Of a DNA stretch of 64,000 nucleotides, positions 23,851 through 34,703 are shown one piece after another. Numbering within the stretch: the first letter of the stretch is position 1; each line of letters starts with the position of its first letter. This DNA is from Cryoendolithus antarcticus (lineage: Eukaryota > Ascomycota > Dothideomycetes > Cladosporiales > Cladosporiaceae), in assembly GCA_002077065.1 (NCBI GenBank), contig NAJO01000019.1, forward strand, positions 620,001 through 684,000, written 5' to 3'. Both the position numbers and the translations under genes were made by a program. Below the pieces are notes generated by a model. That model was given only the letters and a program-made list of their open reading frames with translations, was not told the origin of the DNA and did not search any database.

Positions 23851-24759
23851 ATGGACAGTAACAGCTCGGACACGTTACCAGCAGCCATAAGGACTGAGAA
23901 TGACACACTCGTAAGCGCTTCGTACAGTCGTGTTGCCCCACAAGATATCACAAATACATCAGGCGAGACATTGGCAGAGGGCATCGCGGCGGAGCCACAT
24001 GTTGAGCGCAATGAGGCACAGTCGAACGGTAGTGCAGCTGCAACGCCGCCGATATCTCAGATGGAGCGAGTCACTCGGGCACTCCTAAGTACACTTAGCG
24101 AGACGGCTGCTATGGTCCCAGAAACACGACCATCGCGTGTACCAGCCGCGGCACTGCAGGCTACTAGCAGTACTGCCTCCAAAAATCTGACCACACTAGC
24201 AGATGCTGCTGCGACTGCGGAGCGCGTGCCTGCCACTGAAAGCACCGAGCAAGCTCCTGCGCAAGACAACACTGCTGGAGTAAATCCCGAGCTCTTCGGC
24301 ATGTTGGTCGGCTATCGAAACAACATCCGTCAGTTATGGGCCGTCGCCAACGGCACCAGCGCGCAAATAGATGCAAATGCAGAGGCCGTTGGTAGGGAGC
24401 TTGAGGAGCTCAGAGACCGATTCAACATGCTAGAGATGCAGTTTAACAATCCCGAACGCAAGATTAGTGAGTTATCAGGTGAAGACAACACGGCCGGGGC
24501 CTCCAACACTAAGCTGCCACCCACCATCAAGCCGCATAACAGTGCAACACGAAGCGAGAAGGAGCAGTGGAAACAATATGTCATGAAGCTTGTGGAAGAT
24601 CTCAACCACATCGTTGACACTGAGCGAACAATCGTGAGGAACGGAAATGCGCTCATCGAGCGCACCGAGTATATTTTGGAACTGGTGCGCCGGGACAATG
24701 AGCAAATCGCAGCACAGCTTGCGCCAGGAAAAGGAAAGGGCAAGCAGAAGAAGCGCTGA
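23851..24759 (+). CDS. Hypothetical protein with coiled coil and basic tail
   Basis: This is a 302-residue intronless frame of unknown family. The first 140 residues are rich in Ala, Thr, Ser and Glu and look disordered. From about residue 150 a helical region begins (NIRQLWAVANGTSAQ), with heptad-like Glu/Leu patterns such as AVGRELEELRDRFNMLEMQF. A second helical block (WKQYVMKLVEDLNHIVDTER) follows, and the protein ends in a Lys-rich tail (GKGKGKQKKR). There is no signal peptide, membrane span or catalytic motif. It may be an orphan or rapidly evolving lineage gene. Confidence 0.55.
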   Translation: MDSNSSDTLPAAIRTENDTLVSASYSRVAPQDITNTSGETLAEGIAAEPHVERNEAQSNGSAAATPPISQMERVTRALLSTLSETAAMVPETRPSRVPAAALQATSSTASKNLTTLADAAATAERVPATESTEQAPAQDNTAGVNPELFGMLVGYRNNIRQLWAVANGTSAQIDANAEAVGRELEELRDRFNMLEMQFNNPERKISELSGEDNTAGASNTKLPPTIKPHNSATRSEKEQWKQYVMKLVEDLNHIVDTERTIVRNGNALIERTEYILELVRRDNEQIAAQLAPGKGKGKQKKR

Positions 24760-26335
24760 GTTGGCTTGTAGTAGCACATCATCAATGTCAGACCAATGAG
24801 CGAGCTTGGCTATTGGGTCATGGCCGAGAGCGGCTCCCTAGTGATGTTGTCATGGATCATGAAGCTTTCTATGTGCAACGTACCCACCCGTCCTGCTGGA
24901 ATGCACATCCCTGCGGTCAGCGCGTGAATCCTGTGTCTCACCATCACCGTTGCTTATTTCGACTGCACTTCTGCCACCAAGATCTTTCGCGACTGCTTTC
25001 AGTAAGCGCTGGTACCGTCGAGATGAACCTCTCAGTCGAGAAATTGCCACTCTCGGCGTTGTTAGCAGACCTCTGAGGCCTGCGACTGCCACGCATGCAG
25101 ATGGGAGACGCAATCACGCGCAGAAATTGACCAACGTGAGGTGTTCAACGGCCTTCTGAGACTGAGAGACATAAGTCTGCTTTCGCCACGAGAGGACGCT
25201 CCTTGATTGCGGCATGTCGATCTGGAGCTACTCCGATGCATCATTCTCCGAGTTCATTTGACAAGGCTTCGCTCTGGATTTGACCATCTCCTAGGGATAG
25301 GACGTCTTTAGTGCGCGAATGCAAGATTCGCTTGATGTCTGCATCAAACGGAGCCATCGATATGCTGAGCCGACGTCGTCCGCGGCGCTAGCAAGTCCAG
25401 TGCATCGACACATCCCTGGACAAAGTTCACAGCCGACAAGCTGCTTCCACCCAAGTCGTTTTTGACGTTCTGAACTCCAGCCCAGGACTCGTGGCCTTGT
25501 GGACGTTGAGCGATTGAATGCAGATCTGCGCAGTGGACTGTGTCTCGGCCATCATCTGTAGCACGTTGCTGATCTTGAACTGGCACACCAAGTCATCACC
25601 CCAAGACTGCATTCATCGCAACTGAGTGATGAAACTGTGGTCTCCGGGGGTTCTACAGGAAGTTACGATCGCATCAGCATTGACAGGGTTGTTCTCGCAC
25701 ACTCCACTTCGCTGCGTGATTGGACGCCATGGGCGTTGGTTGGCTCGCTCCTGCCAATTACGGCCGAGATCGGCTCGCACCAGGAGTGCGCTACAAGTAC
25801 TCTGCGCGCCCGGCGCTTTTCATTGCTCTGTTCATACTCATACTCTACTGCAGGCCTTACTGGACGTGTGAAGACGTTGTAGGGGATGTAAATTCCATCG
25901 TAACTCCTCATAGAAGCCAGGACAATGGCTCCGATCGCCTCCGAACTAATGCTGCCGAATCGGAACGCTGTGAGCGAGGGGCCGGGCATTGGAGTATCCT
26001 GAGGCATAGGGGCAGTGGTTTCTGGCCATGTGACGAAGTACCATGCAAGGTACCAGACCCGTTTGTTGTAACCTCCTCGGGGTTCACCAAAGCTAAGTGA
26101 ATACATTCTGTTCAAGTACATCTTCTTATATACGGTATCTATATTCGAAAGACCTTGTCTGGCTGACACAGGTGGTCGCCGGCTTCGTGCTTGGTGGACA
26201 TTCCCTCAATCGGTACTCGCTATAGCTCGCGAACAGCGCCTAATCAGCACACCGACTTCGACGTCCCTACGAAACGCGTCCATGTGATTTCTCGTCGCAT
26301 CTGCTGCGCCGTTGCATGTCACGCTCGTCGCCGCC
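24760..26335. other. Intergenic region, no supported gene
   Basis: About 1.6 kb without a recognisable protein. A minus-strand frame at 25663-26169 is open for 168 codons but has no ATG at its start and no motif; the opposite strand is open over much of the same stretch. It probably includes the promoter of the C2H2 gene that follows. Confidence 0.35.
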
Positions 26336-28252
26336 ATGCCGCCGGTTCGCCCAAATCACCCCGCTCCTCTTAACGACCTCGCGGCTCGAAGAGGACCCGC
26401 TGGCTCTGGGACTTCCACAAGCAATGCCAACGTCATGGATTGGGAGACCAATGCTCCCGTGGAAGATGATTTGCAACACTACTACGCGGACATGCCATCG
26501 GGCAAGAGTACCCCTGATCTGGATAGTCTCGTTCGCGAACCAGGCACTGAAAGCATCGAGCGCGAGGAGGCAGAAGTGTCATTCGAAGACTACTACCCTG
26601 TCTTGCCCGAGTTTTCAGCAGGTTACGGCATGAACTGCGTCTCTCCAGATCACCTACCCTGGGAATGGGATTACTTTTCTGATATTGACCCTCCGCCTCC
26701 AGCCACCCCTTTTGTCCAGTGGGCTCCTGCATACCTCGACGATCCGGAGTTACTGGATTTTTATGAGACGAGAGCCAGCGCAGATAGACTTGCCATCGAA
26801 GCTGCAACGCCCGTTGCGCGAGGAAGAGCAGATACCGACCTCCCCGCAGCGGTGGCGGTCATCGGGGAGGGCAGTGTCCCAGTAGCGCATCTCGACGTAT
26901 TCGACGCTGTTGCACATGGAGCGCGTTGGGACGAAGACGATCCGGCAGCACTGCAGCACTTGTATCCTGGCGAGGACGCTCGCTTCCCTCCGTATCCAAT
27001 CCTCGTTGACTCTCAGCCTTCGATCGAAGAGAGTACACAACAAGCGCAAGAGTATCAGGTCACAGCGAGGGATGCTATCGACGCTGGCGAGTACGAATTA
27101 CAGCATATGGACTATAGCGGCCTGCGTAGTCAAGCGTCTGGACCAGAACATATCAGCGACCCGATGGACGTCGACGAGACCGTTTCTGAAGAAGACACTG
27201 AGCCTGTCCGTCCTGTTTGCCAGACTGACCTGACGGAGAAGGCCAAAATTCGGAAGCAGAAGATGATCGACGCCCAGCCGGGGAAGGACGTCGCTTGCGA
27301 TGGGTGTCCGAGGCGGTATGTCCGATCATCCGGAATGCTGTCAGTATTCTCGCCTCACATGTCTCTCCAAGAACGTTGATACTGACTGGCGTTCAGGGCG
27401 CATAAGAAGAGGGGCGACTGCATCAAATATCACTCTGGTGTTGACGATTGCGACTACTGTTACTAGGACGCCAAAACAGTGGTTGACCACCGCAGAACTC
27501 ACACAAACGACAAACCCTTCGCCTGCAGATTGTGCCCAGAAAGGTATCCCAGGTCGGACCATCTCCTGCGGCATGTCAGGAAGCAGCACCCCCCGGTCTC
27601 TTCAGAAGTCCCGATGGCTGCCAATGGGGCGGATGGATCGCAGGACATGGTGAACAACGGTGGTTCGCGTTCGGCGCAAGCGACATCCAATCCTGGAACT
27701 CTGGTCGCCAAGCAGGACGAGGCTTTGATCAATCAGATGATGGATGAAGACATCCGATCTGATCGTCGTAAGCGCGACAAGCGACCAGCGGTCACTAATG
27801 AAAAATCGTCTGGAACTGTTCCCGAAGCAGGCGACGCTGCTCTTCCACCGGCCAGTGGCGTGCCACGCATTCAGGATGTTCCCATACAGCCGATCGACAA
27901 TGACGACGATCTTGGGTACAGACTTCATACTGATCCTCGCCCGATGCGCTTTCAGCACCCAGGCAGCGGCATCTCGTCCAGCCAAGCGGGTCAGTCTCAG
28001 TATCGGTCATCACACCGCACGGAACGGGGCACCCAACCCTCGTCTAGTGGGCGCTACGGGTGGTCCCCGTACACTGAAATTGTGCCACCTGAGTCTCGTC
28101 GACGTCGTTCAACCACCGGGCGCCGTGGTCCAGTGAGGGGGAACATTCATTTCTTCCTTCCAGATGTAGCCAACGACGACAACTCACGTTCCGACGACGA
28201 GAGAGACGCTGAGCCTAATGATGAAGACGAGGATGACTTGTATTGCGATTGA
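26336..28252 (+). pseudogene. C2H2 zinc-finger gene with an in-frame TAG between fingers
   Basis: Exon 1 starts at ATG 26336 (an acidic, Pro-rich N-terminus of about 330 residues) and reaches the first finger, CDGCPRRYVRSSGML. Splicing 27340-27396 (57 nt, donor GTCAGT, branch TACTGAC, acceptor TTCAG, phase 2) continues it as AHKKRGDC, giving a good C-X2-C-X12-H-X5-C finger. Twenty-two codons further, directly after the second finger's CDYCY, a TAG stands at 27464-27466. The same frame then continues without a break through VDHRRTH and a perfect third finger (CRLCPERYPRSDHLLRHVRKQH region) to an acidic C-terminus at 28252. An alternative intron 27344-27466 (123 nt, phase 0) would skip the TAG but also lose part of fingers 1 and 2. 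So this is either a recently broken gene or one with unusual splicing. Confidence 0.6.
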
Positions 28253-29276
28253 AACCGCCGGGAATTCGGACATTCATTTCTCGATCGTGGCCAGCGTCGA
28301 GCACTCCTCCGAGCCGGAAATGGGATAGTTATTTTGTTGTTCCTGGCTTTCTCATGGGTGCGGGCGTGGCGTATCCGTTAGCGGAATGTTATTTTGACGA
28401 GCGTAGCGTTGGAGTTCGGGAAGCGGGCGCTGCGGGATTATGGAGGCTTCAGCTGGCGAGCTGGGCAACGAGGCATGAAATATGGCGTGCATGAATTGAA
28501 GGACATGAGAGCACAGGACATCATGAACGGGACGCAATCGGTACATAGACAGGATATATACGAATCAGCTGTGCCTGCACTCTTCAGCCTGCGAGGCCTC
28601 CACTGCCTCTGGTTCGCGCTCTAGCTGCAACGCCGCAGCAGCCAGGCAACAAGTCAGTTGCCCACATCAGCCGCGGAGGCCGTGCTCCATATCGTCTTAT
28701 CAAGTGTGACTGAAGTTGCACAAAGATATGTGAGTGGTCATATTGAATGGCAGGCCGCGCTACACGAACTGTTGGCAAGGTATTGATGCAGCTGAAGTGT
28801 AGGTGGCCAAAGTGGGTTGGTTGGCTGCGGAGGCTGCGTTACCGCCCTTTGACTTCATGTACGGCACAGGGTTTGAGTCAATCAGGACGTGGCACTTGTG
28901 AGAGATTGCCTACGAGACATGACGCATACAACGGCCTCTGTAGTACACCCTGATAACATACGCTATTTTCTCAGTCCTGTCTATCCTTCCCTGACTGACT
29001 CCAACCGATTCCATCGCATGCAAACATCCGACGCAAACAGGAAACGCTAATATCAAAGTCATGGACAATCGCCCCAGGCAACACGCAACGCGAAGTGGGT
29101 ATCTATAAAAGTCACACCGGACTGTACAAGCCTCTGTGAAGAGTATAGGCAGCAAAATGGGAAAGCATCGCGTCATAGGGCAGCAAAGGTCGCCAGCGAC
29201 CTTGAGATTCAGTTTGGCGTACGCCGAAGCTCCACATCGACGCCAGCATCGATTGCGGACTTGCGTGAAGTACCCA
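28253..29276. other. Intergenic region between two C2H2 genes
   Basis: About 1 kb between convergent genes. Short frames only; no motif or repeat recognised. Confidence 0.4.
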
Positions 29277-30794
29277 TTACTTCCGGAGTAATGGAGAGTC
29301 TTCCATGGGACCTCGTCTATCCCCTGTAGATGCGGATGAACCGAATCCGGCTCGGGACATGGGATCGGAGGTAGGTGCAGTGAGTGGTGTGAACGTGTGA
29401 TCGAAAGGTGGTCCCTGGCTAAATACAGCTGATGAGGTAGACTCGATCGAGCCAGCTGAAATGATGCCGAGCCCATGGCTGGAGAGAACCTGCCGCGTCT
29501 GTGCTGCAGGTGTTCGAGGCGCGGACGAGACAGAAGTGCGCTGACCAGGGATCATGTACCGACTGTCTGAAATGGAACGACGCATCATCTGAGGAGACAA
29601 AGCATTGTGACCAGGTGGGCTTGAGAACGACATAGCAGGCGACGTAGCGACCGACTCCGCGAAGGAACTTGTAACAGACTCAGTGCGAGGACGCACGTAC
29701 GGGGCGCCCCTGCATGGCCCCTGATGGCGATCTTTGTGATCCTCGCGATGGAACGGCCGAGAGCACTTGTCGCAGTGGTATTGTGGTTCCCCGTGTATGA
29801 GCACATGGCGCCTCTTATCTTTCGGGTACCGGAATATCTTACCGCAGACACCGCACTGCTTGGGATCCTCAACCTGGACATCGTCCCGGTGATGTTGGTC
29901 GATGCTGGGCTGCCCAGCGGCTTGCTGGTTCTGGTAAGGCCCAGTTTGGGCGAGGAGTCCGGATCGTTGGTGTGCGTGCCAAGGCGCCGTCACGTCTGTG
30001 AGAGACATCGCAAGGCCACTCTGGGATGCCATCGGCCTTGAGACTGCTGTCGGGTACATCATTGCGAGCTGTTGCACAGCTGAAGGAAGCACGCGTGGTG
30101 TCGCCAAGCCGACCGCAGGCAGTAACGTTGGCGCAGAGCCCGTTGAGGCTGGGCCACCTTGATCAACGTCGATCATCACTTGCGCATGGTGGTCGTTGCC
30201 CTGATTGGGTTCGGTACCAGTCTCTACGAACTCGCGCTTGCGCTTCTGCCCGATGTTTTGAGGCGTGGTTGTCTCTACGGCAGTGGTCCTCTCGAGCGCC
30301 CTTGAGGATCCGTCCTGCGCGACCCTAGACGTTCCGGTCTCCGCAGAGCTATCCTTCTTTTGCTCAGACGGATATTCTAGGGTGGGCAGGCCGCAAGCAC
30401 GAGCCACGGGCGAAGCATCCTGTGGGCCCTCGTTGCTCAACGTCGCGACTCGGAAGTGCAGATCGCGGTGGAAGTTCACGTCATGTCGCAGATTCGTCCC
30501 GTACGCAATGCCCAGCTGGTTGTTAGTGGTAGGGTAACAGATCGAGTCAGGTGGTAATGTCGTCGAGTCACGTATGAATGTGTCGCAGGGTGGGGCATGA
30601 TGGGTCCTTGCCTGGGTTGCAGCCGTGCCACGGAGGTCGGGAGTGAAGTTCAATGGAGTGGAGGCTGATGGTATACGGCCTCGGGCCTTGTATTGTGGTG
30701 ATGAGTCGCTAACAAGGCTGTAGTTACTGATGTTCTGCATCGGCAGTGTCCTGATCTCATCTAGGGAGGGACCTAAGTCAAGTTCATCGTTCAT
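29277..30794 (-). CDS. C2H2 zinc-finger protein (putative transcription factor)
   Basis: This is a 505-residue intronless frame from ATG 30794. About 320 residues of low-complexity sequence, with a likely nuclear signal (GQKRKREF), precede two fingers: CGVCGKIFRYPKDKRRHVLIH (C-X2-C-X12-H-X3-H) and CDKCSRPFHREDHKDRHQGPC (ending in Cys in place of the last His, a common fungal variant). The C-terminal third is Ser/Pro-rich. It should act in the nucleus; targets are unknown. Its first finger shares the FRxPKDxRRH pattern with the protein encoded at 442-1650. Confidence 0.8.
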   Translation of the reverse strand: MNDELDLGPSLDEIRTLPMQNISNYSLVSDSSPQYKARGRIPSASTPLNFTPDLRGTAATQARTHHAPPCDTFIRDSTTLPPDSICYPTTNNQLGIAYGTNLRHDVNFHRDLHFRVATLSNEGPQDASPVARACGLPTLEYPSEQKKDSSAETGTSRVAQDGSSRALERTTAVETTTPQNIGQKRKREFVETGTEPNQGNDHHAQVMIDVDQGGPASTGSAPTLLPAVGLATPRVLPSAVQQLAMMYPTAVSRPMASQSGLAMSLTDVTAPWHAHQRSGLLAQTGPYQNQQAAGQPSIDQHHRDDVQVEDPKQCGVCGKIFRYPKDKRRHVLIHGEPQYHCDKCSRPFHREDHKDRHQGPCRGAPYVRPRTESVTSSFAESVATSPAMSFSSPPGHNALSPQMMRRSISDSRYMIPGQRTSVSSAPRTPAAQTRQVLSSHGLGIISAGSIESTSSAVFSQGPPFDHTFTPLTAPTSDPMSRAGFGSSASTGDRRGPMEDSPLLRK

Positions 30795-32740
30795 GGGATG
30801 CAGCTCTTCCGGTGTTCGAGGCTGTTCGATTCATGGTCAGCATCCATGCTGCTACATGTGGGTACCCTTTCGACCTACGTATTTGCAAAACTCCCCACCA
30901 TGATCTCCGCTATCAGGTATTCCGACGAAGGCTTGCCCGATAAAGTCGAACAGCCTAGGCTCCAGGTAGTTGTCTTGCACCCACTTTTCCTCGTCCACGT
31001 TCCTGGCAGCAGCCATTTTCTGAGGTGATCACCGCAGCGGTGAAGCTGGCGGATCTTGTTGTCGCATCCAAAGTCTGCTCCTTCGGGCTACTGACTCAGA
31101 GTTGCTTTGCGTCCTAGTTGTACTGTCGCACTGCAGCTGTTTATGGTAGGATTTTAGAAACGTCGAGGGCAACAGCAGGATAGCTGAATGTGCCTAAGGA
31201 TAAGGAATGGGAAGGAATGAAAGCGAGCGGTCTTCAAGAGGGGAGTCACGGACGAGCCTGTCGACGTCTCTCACCAAATAAGCGGCCCCTACACGTGACT
31301 TGACGTAGTCCTCATCTCTGGTTGTGGCGAGGCAGTGCATTGGGGTCAATGCGCTCCGCGTGACACGATGCGACATCTTGCGCGTACATTGCGAAAGAAA
31401 CTGCGTGCTGGTAGTCTTGTTGCGTGATATAACGAAGATGGAAGTGATGAAGGATCGTATCTAGGGAGTGGTCTCTGCGCTCCCCGACCCCTCATGCCGA
31501 TCCATGAGCGCATTGATAAACAAACTGTGGAGATTAGCTGACATTACCTCCGTTCCTGATGAGCATTTACCCGACGCGTCAATTCTGACCTGCTTTACAT
31601 CACTGTAGTCGAGCAGCATCGCTGCGCTTTTCACACCCCTTGACACTCTCTTCACGGGGAACTTTTCAGAAGCTCATCGCGGCCAGCGAGCCTCTTGATC
31701 ATCAATGGGAATTCTGGTGCACGCGATTGCACTGAAGGACTAGTATCTTGCCGTCGATGGAATTTAAAGACAGTGATCGGTCGAGGAGTGTGGCCTAGCC
31801 ACGGACACATCAATGGGCAAGAAGCTGTTTGAGGGAGAAGTCGAAGTGAGGTGAAGTCGACCCAAGGTTCCGGTTTCGCATCGTTTCTGCCAAATGAAGT
31901 CGAGGCATGGTGTCCAAGGATCCCCCGCATAGAACGTCAACTTTACCGTTGTACTGGGATGCATCAGACGGCGATTGGTAGTGGTGTAATACCTCATTGA
32001 CGGGCTCGGAAGCAACTCAGGCAGGGTGGTATGGATGTCACATTATAACAGCACTGGTGAGCCCTACCACGCAGTCAACATTGTGATCGCAGACACCATG
32101 TATCCAAGCCAATGGCCATTGAGCCGACCCATCATACATGTGTAGCGCTGGACACGAGGGCGGCGTTTCATTTCATCGGCGGTTTTAAGTTCCGCCATGG
32201 GTCAACAGCTAGATGGCATTGACGTGCAGTGGATGTCAAGTATACAGATTCCCATGCTTGCGGACTTTAGGTTCTACATGTTCGTGAGATATATGGACAG
32301 TCGCAACGCTTGCATCGGTCTGCCACATGGGCCAGACGGCTATGGTACCCTGAGTCTTGCTCAAATACATGTAGTATTGTCTTCCAAGTGGAGACTCTCT
32401 GACTAGCATCCGAGGATTCTGGACACTGTGACTACAGTCGAGGACGTGTCCGGCGTCCGCTTGATTGGGCGATGTCGTCCACAAGGTTCTGATAACCGCG
32501 ACGATCATGTTCTCCAGCCATTCGTGCCGTGTGTTCACCGCGTAGACCTTGGACGGGCTTGAGCAGGCGCTGAGGGTCCGAGGATATGTCTCACAACCGG
32601 GACGTCAACACATGACTCTTCTGTCAAGGCTTGTGGGACATTACACCTGCGTAGATTACTCCCAAAGTTAACCATGCCTGGGGCACCCACCAGTAGAAGA
32701 AGGGCATCATAAGTTGTCGTCGACAGCTCAGACGATTTAG
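30795..32740. other. Intergenic region, no gene seen
   Basis: About 1.9 kb with only short frames on both strands and no recognised motif, RNA gene or repeat. It is upstream of the C2H2 gene at 30794. Confidence 0.4.
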
Positions 32741-33250
32741 ATGCGTCTTCCAAACTGCCCGCCCTTCTGCCGTACGGATCCACATGACGATGCTGACATG
32801 AAAGATCATCGCCTCCTCAACACCCTGCTACCCCAGCCCTATCGACATCGGCCCACACCCGCCGCACCGAATCTTCTCCCATCGCCCACGGCTGCAGTAG
32901 CGGACCATCAGCCGACAAGGCTGAAGGCCTCATTGCGGAGTGCTCCACCCTCACCGATCTCAGCGGTACTTCACTTTTGCATGTGGTCTCGGCCGGAGTG
33001 GACGTACCACTCTGCTCCACAATGGCGAGACTGGAGAAAATTCCGATCGTTTGCGCGTACCGGCAGATACCGTACGACCCCACAGCGCCGGGGAGAATCG
33101 GGAGATGTGGAAGTCTCGCTGTTCAGCCCAGCTGCCGCTGCGGCTCCGCGAAAGATTAACGTCACATGCTGGGGTTTGGTGTTTCTTCACATGTTAGTGA
33201 TGACACCGCTGTACCTGTTGCTGAGATGTAAGCAGGCGACTTATGACTGA
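32741..33250 (+). CDS. Possible orphan protein with C-terminal membrane segment
   Basis: An ATG-started frame of 169 codons with a basic, Pro/Ser-rich body and one hydrophobic segment near the C-terminus (CWGLVFLHMLVMTPLYLLLR) followed by a short polar tail, as in tail-anchored proteins. No family is recognised. Frames on the opposite strand are partly open too, so chance cannot be excluded. Confidence 0.3.
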   Translation: MRLPNCPPFCRTDPHDDADMKDHRLLNTLLPQPYRHRPTPAAPNLLPSPTAAVADHQPTRLKASLRSAPPSPISAVLHFCMWSRPEWTYHSAPQWRDWRKFRSFARTGRYRTTPQRRGESGDVEVSLFSPAAAAAPRKINVTCWGLVFLHMLVMTPLYLLLRCKQATYD

Positions 33251-33684
33251 CAAAGGTGGTGTGGGATGAGAGGATATCGTCCTTTCATCTCTGCTGATCC
33301 GCAGTAGCAACAGTCGAACGCGCGATAGCACAATCGAGCAAATTTTATTCTACGACGGTCTGCCGCATGCCACGTGCTTGTGTTGGGGTTCGTAGGAGGT
33401 CCACTCCGGCATCGTCATTTCGCAACGCGCTGCCGATTGCGGCCGAGAAGTGTTCCCTGGGGTCCTGGGCACACCAAACGCGTGCACACAGATGGCATCA
33501 AAGCTAACGACGACACCATCAGTCATCTGCAACACGCGGTGCTACCCACAAATGGTGTTCATAGGCTGGTGTTGATCAAACACGCACATATACCCCACGT
33601 GGAGTAGAGAGATCTGAACCGGCAAGTCGGCGGCTAAAGTAAGAGTATGGAGTTAAAGGCGCTCTACCACAAGCCACACATCTT

Positions 33685-34341
33685 CTAGATGTGCGCCGCA
33701 ATCTGGTAAGCATTTCTTGATTCTGTGGAGTTGGATATTCGTGGACATGTCGCAAAGCTGGAGAAGCGCAGGATCGATGCAGAGGTTGCAATTGCGTACA
33801 AGTAATGCAGGTCTGAGTATCCACAGTGCATTGTAACAATACATGTATCGTCACAGGGCACCCGGCCATGGACGAAGGGGATTCCATCGATTCGGGCATG
33901 CCGTGAAGCTCTGATGAGGCTGATGGTGTCTTCACGCGCCAACAAATGATTCGCCAAGATCAAGAAGCTGATATCCCACCATTGCGTACACGTGTCGCAG
34001 CCCCTATCGGTCGCATCGATGCACCTTATCAGTATGTGACTGTGTGGGACGCGACAGGTCTCTTGGAGTTGCGCCACTCCAGGCGTACTGCTGGCCAGCA
34101 CCAAGTACCTAACCGTGCTGAGTTCGGCGTATGAAATGAGCATGTTGTAGAGTTTCGCAAATATCACGGCAGCACGTTCACACGATGCCGACATACAGCC
34201 ATCCCCACAGCCCCACTGAAATTCAGAAGTAGAGAGTGGATGCCAGTCATCGGTGCGGGTGCGGCGCGATAAGAACATCATGTAAGGAGGAAGGCGCGAG
34301 GTCTTGAAGTATCGTGCAATTTTTCTTCGCCCCGTCCCCAA
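33685..34341 (-). CDS. Uncertain 218-codon reading frame upstream of creA
   Basis: This is one of the longest frames in an otherwise empty stretch and lies antisense to the creA upstream region. It has no recognised domain. It begins basic and contains scattered hydrophobic runs (RYLVLASSTPGVAQ, ISFLILANHLL). Given the window size, a frame of this length by chance is unlikely but not excluded. Confidence 0.25.
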   Translation of the reverse strand: MGTGRRKIARYFKTSRLPPYMMFLSRRTRTDDWHPLSTSEFQWGCGDGCMSASCERAAVIFAKLYNMLISYAELSTVRYLVLASSTPGVAQLQETCRVPHSHILIRCIDATDRGCDTCTQWWDISFLILANHLLAREDTISLIRASRHARIDGIPFVHGRVPCDDTCIVTMHCGYSDLHYLYAIATSASILRFSSFATCPRISNSTESRNAYQIAAHI

Positions 34342-34703
34342 ACAAAACCCAGAACATCTCCGACTTCTGATCGACGACCGATATCATTGCTGCAGCCACA
34401 CCGAAAATAGCGCTGGTCACTCCGCACGTTCGAACACCACCCAATAATCAGCGACCATCTCCTCGCTCCACGAGTGCGCGTCTGTCCAACACACACGAGG
34501 CGAAAGGAACGGGAGGGCGAGGTTATCGCTCGCTGGGTTCCATCCGGAGGCTTACTTTACCCCACCCTTTCTCGGAGTGACGCCTTTTTGCTTTCCTTGT
34601 GCCTCTTTCCCCAGCATCTCGCTGCATCCCACGCGGTGCTTTGGCACTACTTCTAAACGGTCCGCATCTGCCCTTTGCGGAATCTCCTGTTCGGCTCTCC
34701 TCT
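34342..34703. promoter_or_regulatory. Proximal promoter and leader of creA
   Basis: The stretch up to the creA ATG contains a pyrimidine-rich zone near 34560-34630 and a CCCCAC hexamer at 34560-34565, the reverse complement of GTGGGG, which fits the published CreA consensus SYGGRG. This would allow autoregulation, as known for creA in Aspergillus; a single degenerate hexamer is weak evidence. Confidence 0.35.

Noticed and set aside
25663..26169. 168-codon minus-strand frame in an intergenic stretch
   Set aside because: It has no ATG at its start and no motif, and the opposite strand is open over much of it as well.
33590..33690. tRNA-like stretch on the minus strand (A-box-like TGGCTTGTGGTAGAGC and B-box-like GGTTCAGATCT)
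   Set aside because: The D-arm pairs, but the T-stem does not, the anticodon loop lacks a purine after the anticodon, and no acceptor stem closes the fold.
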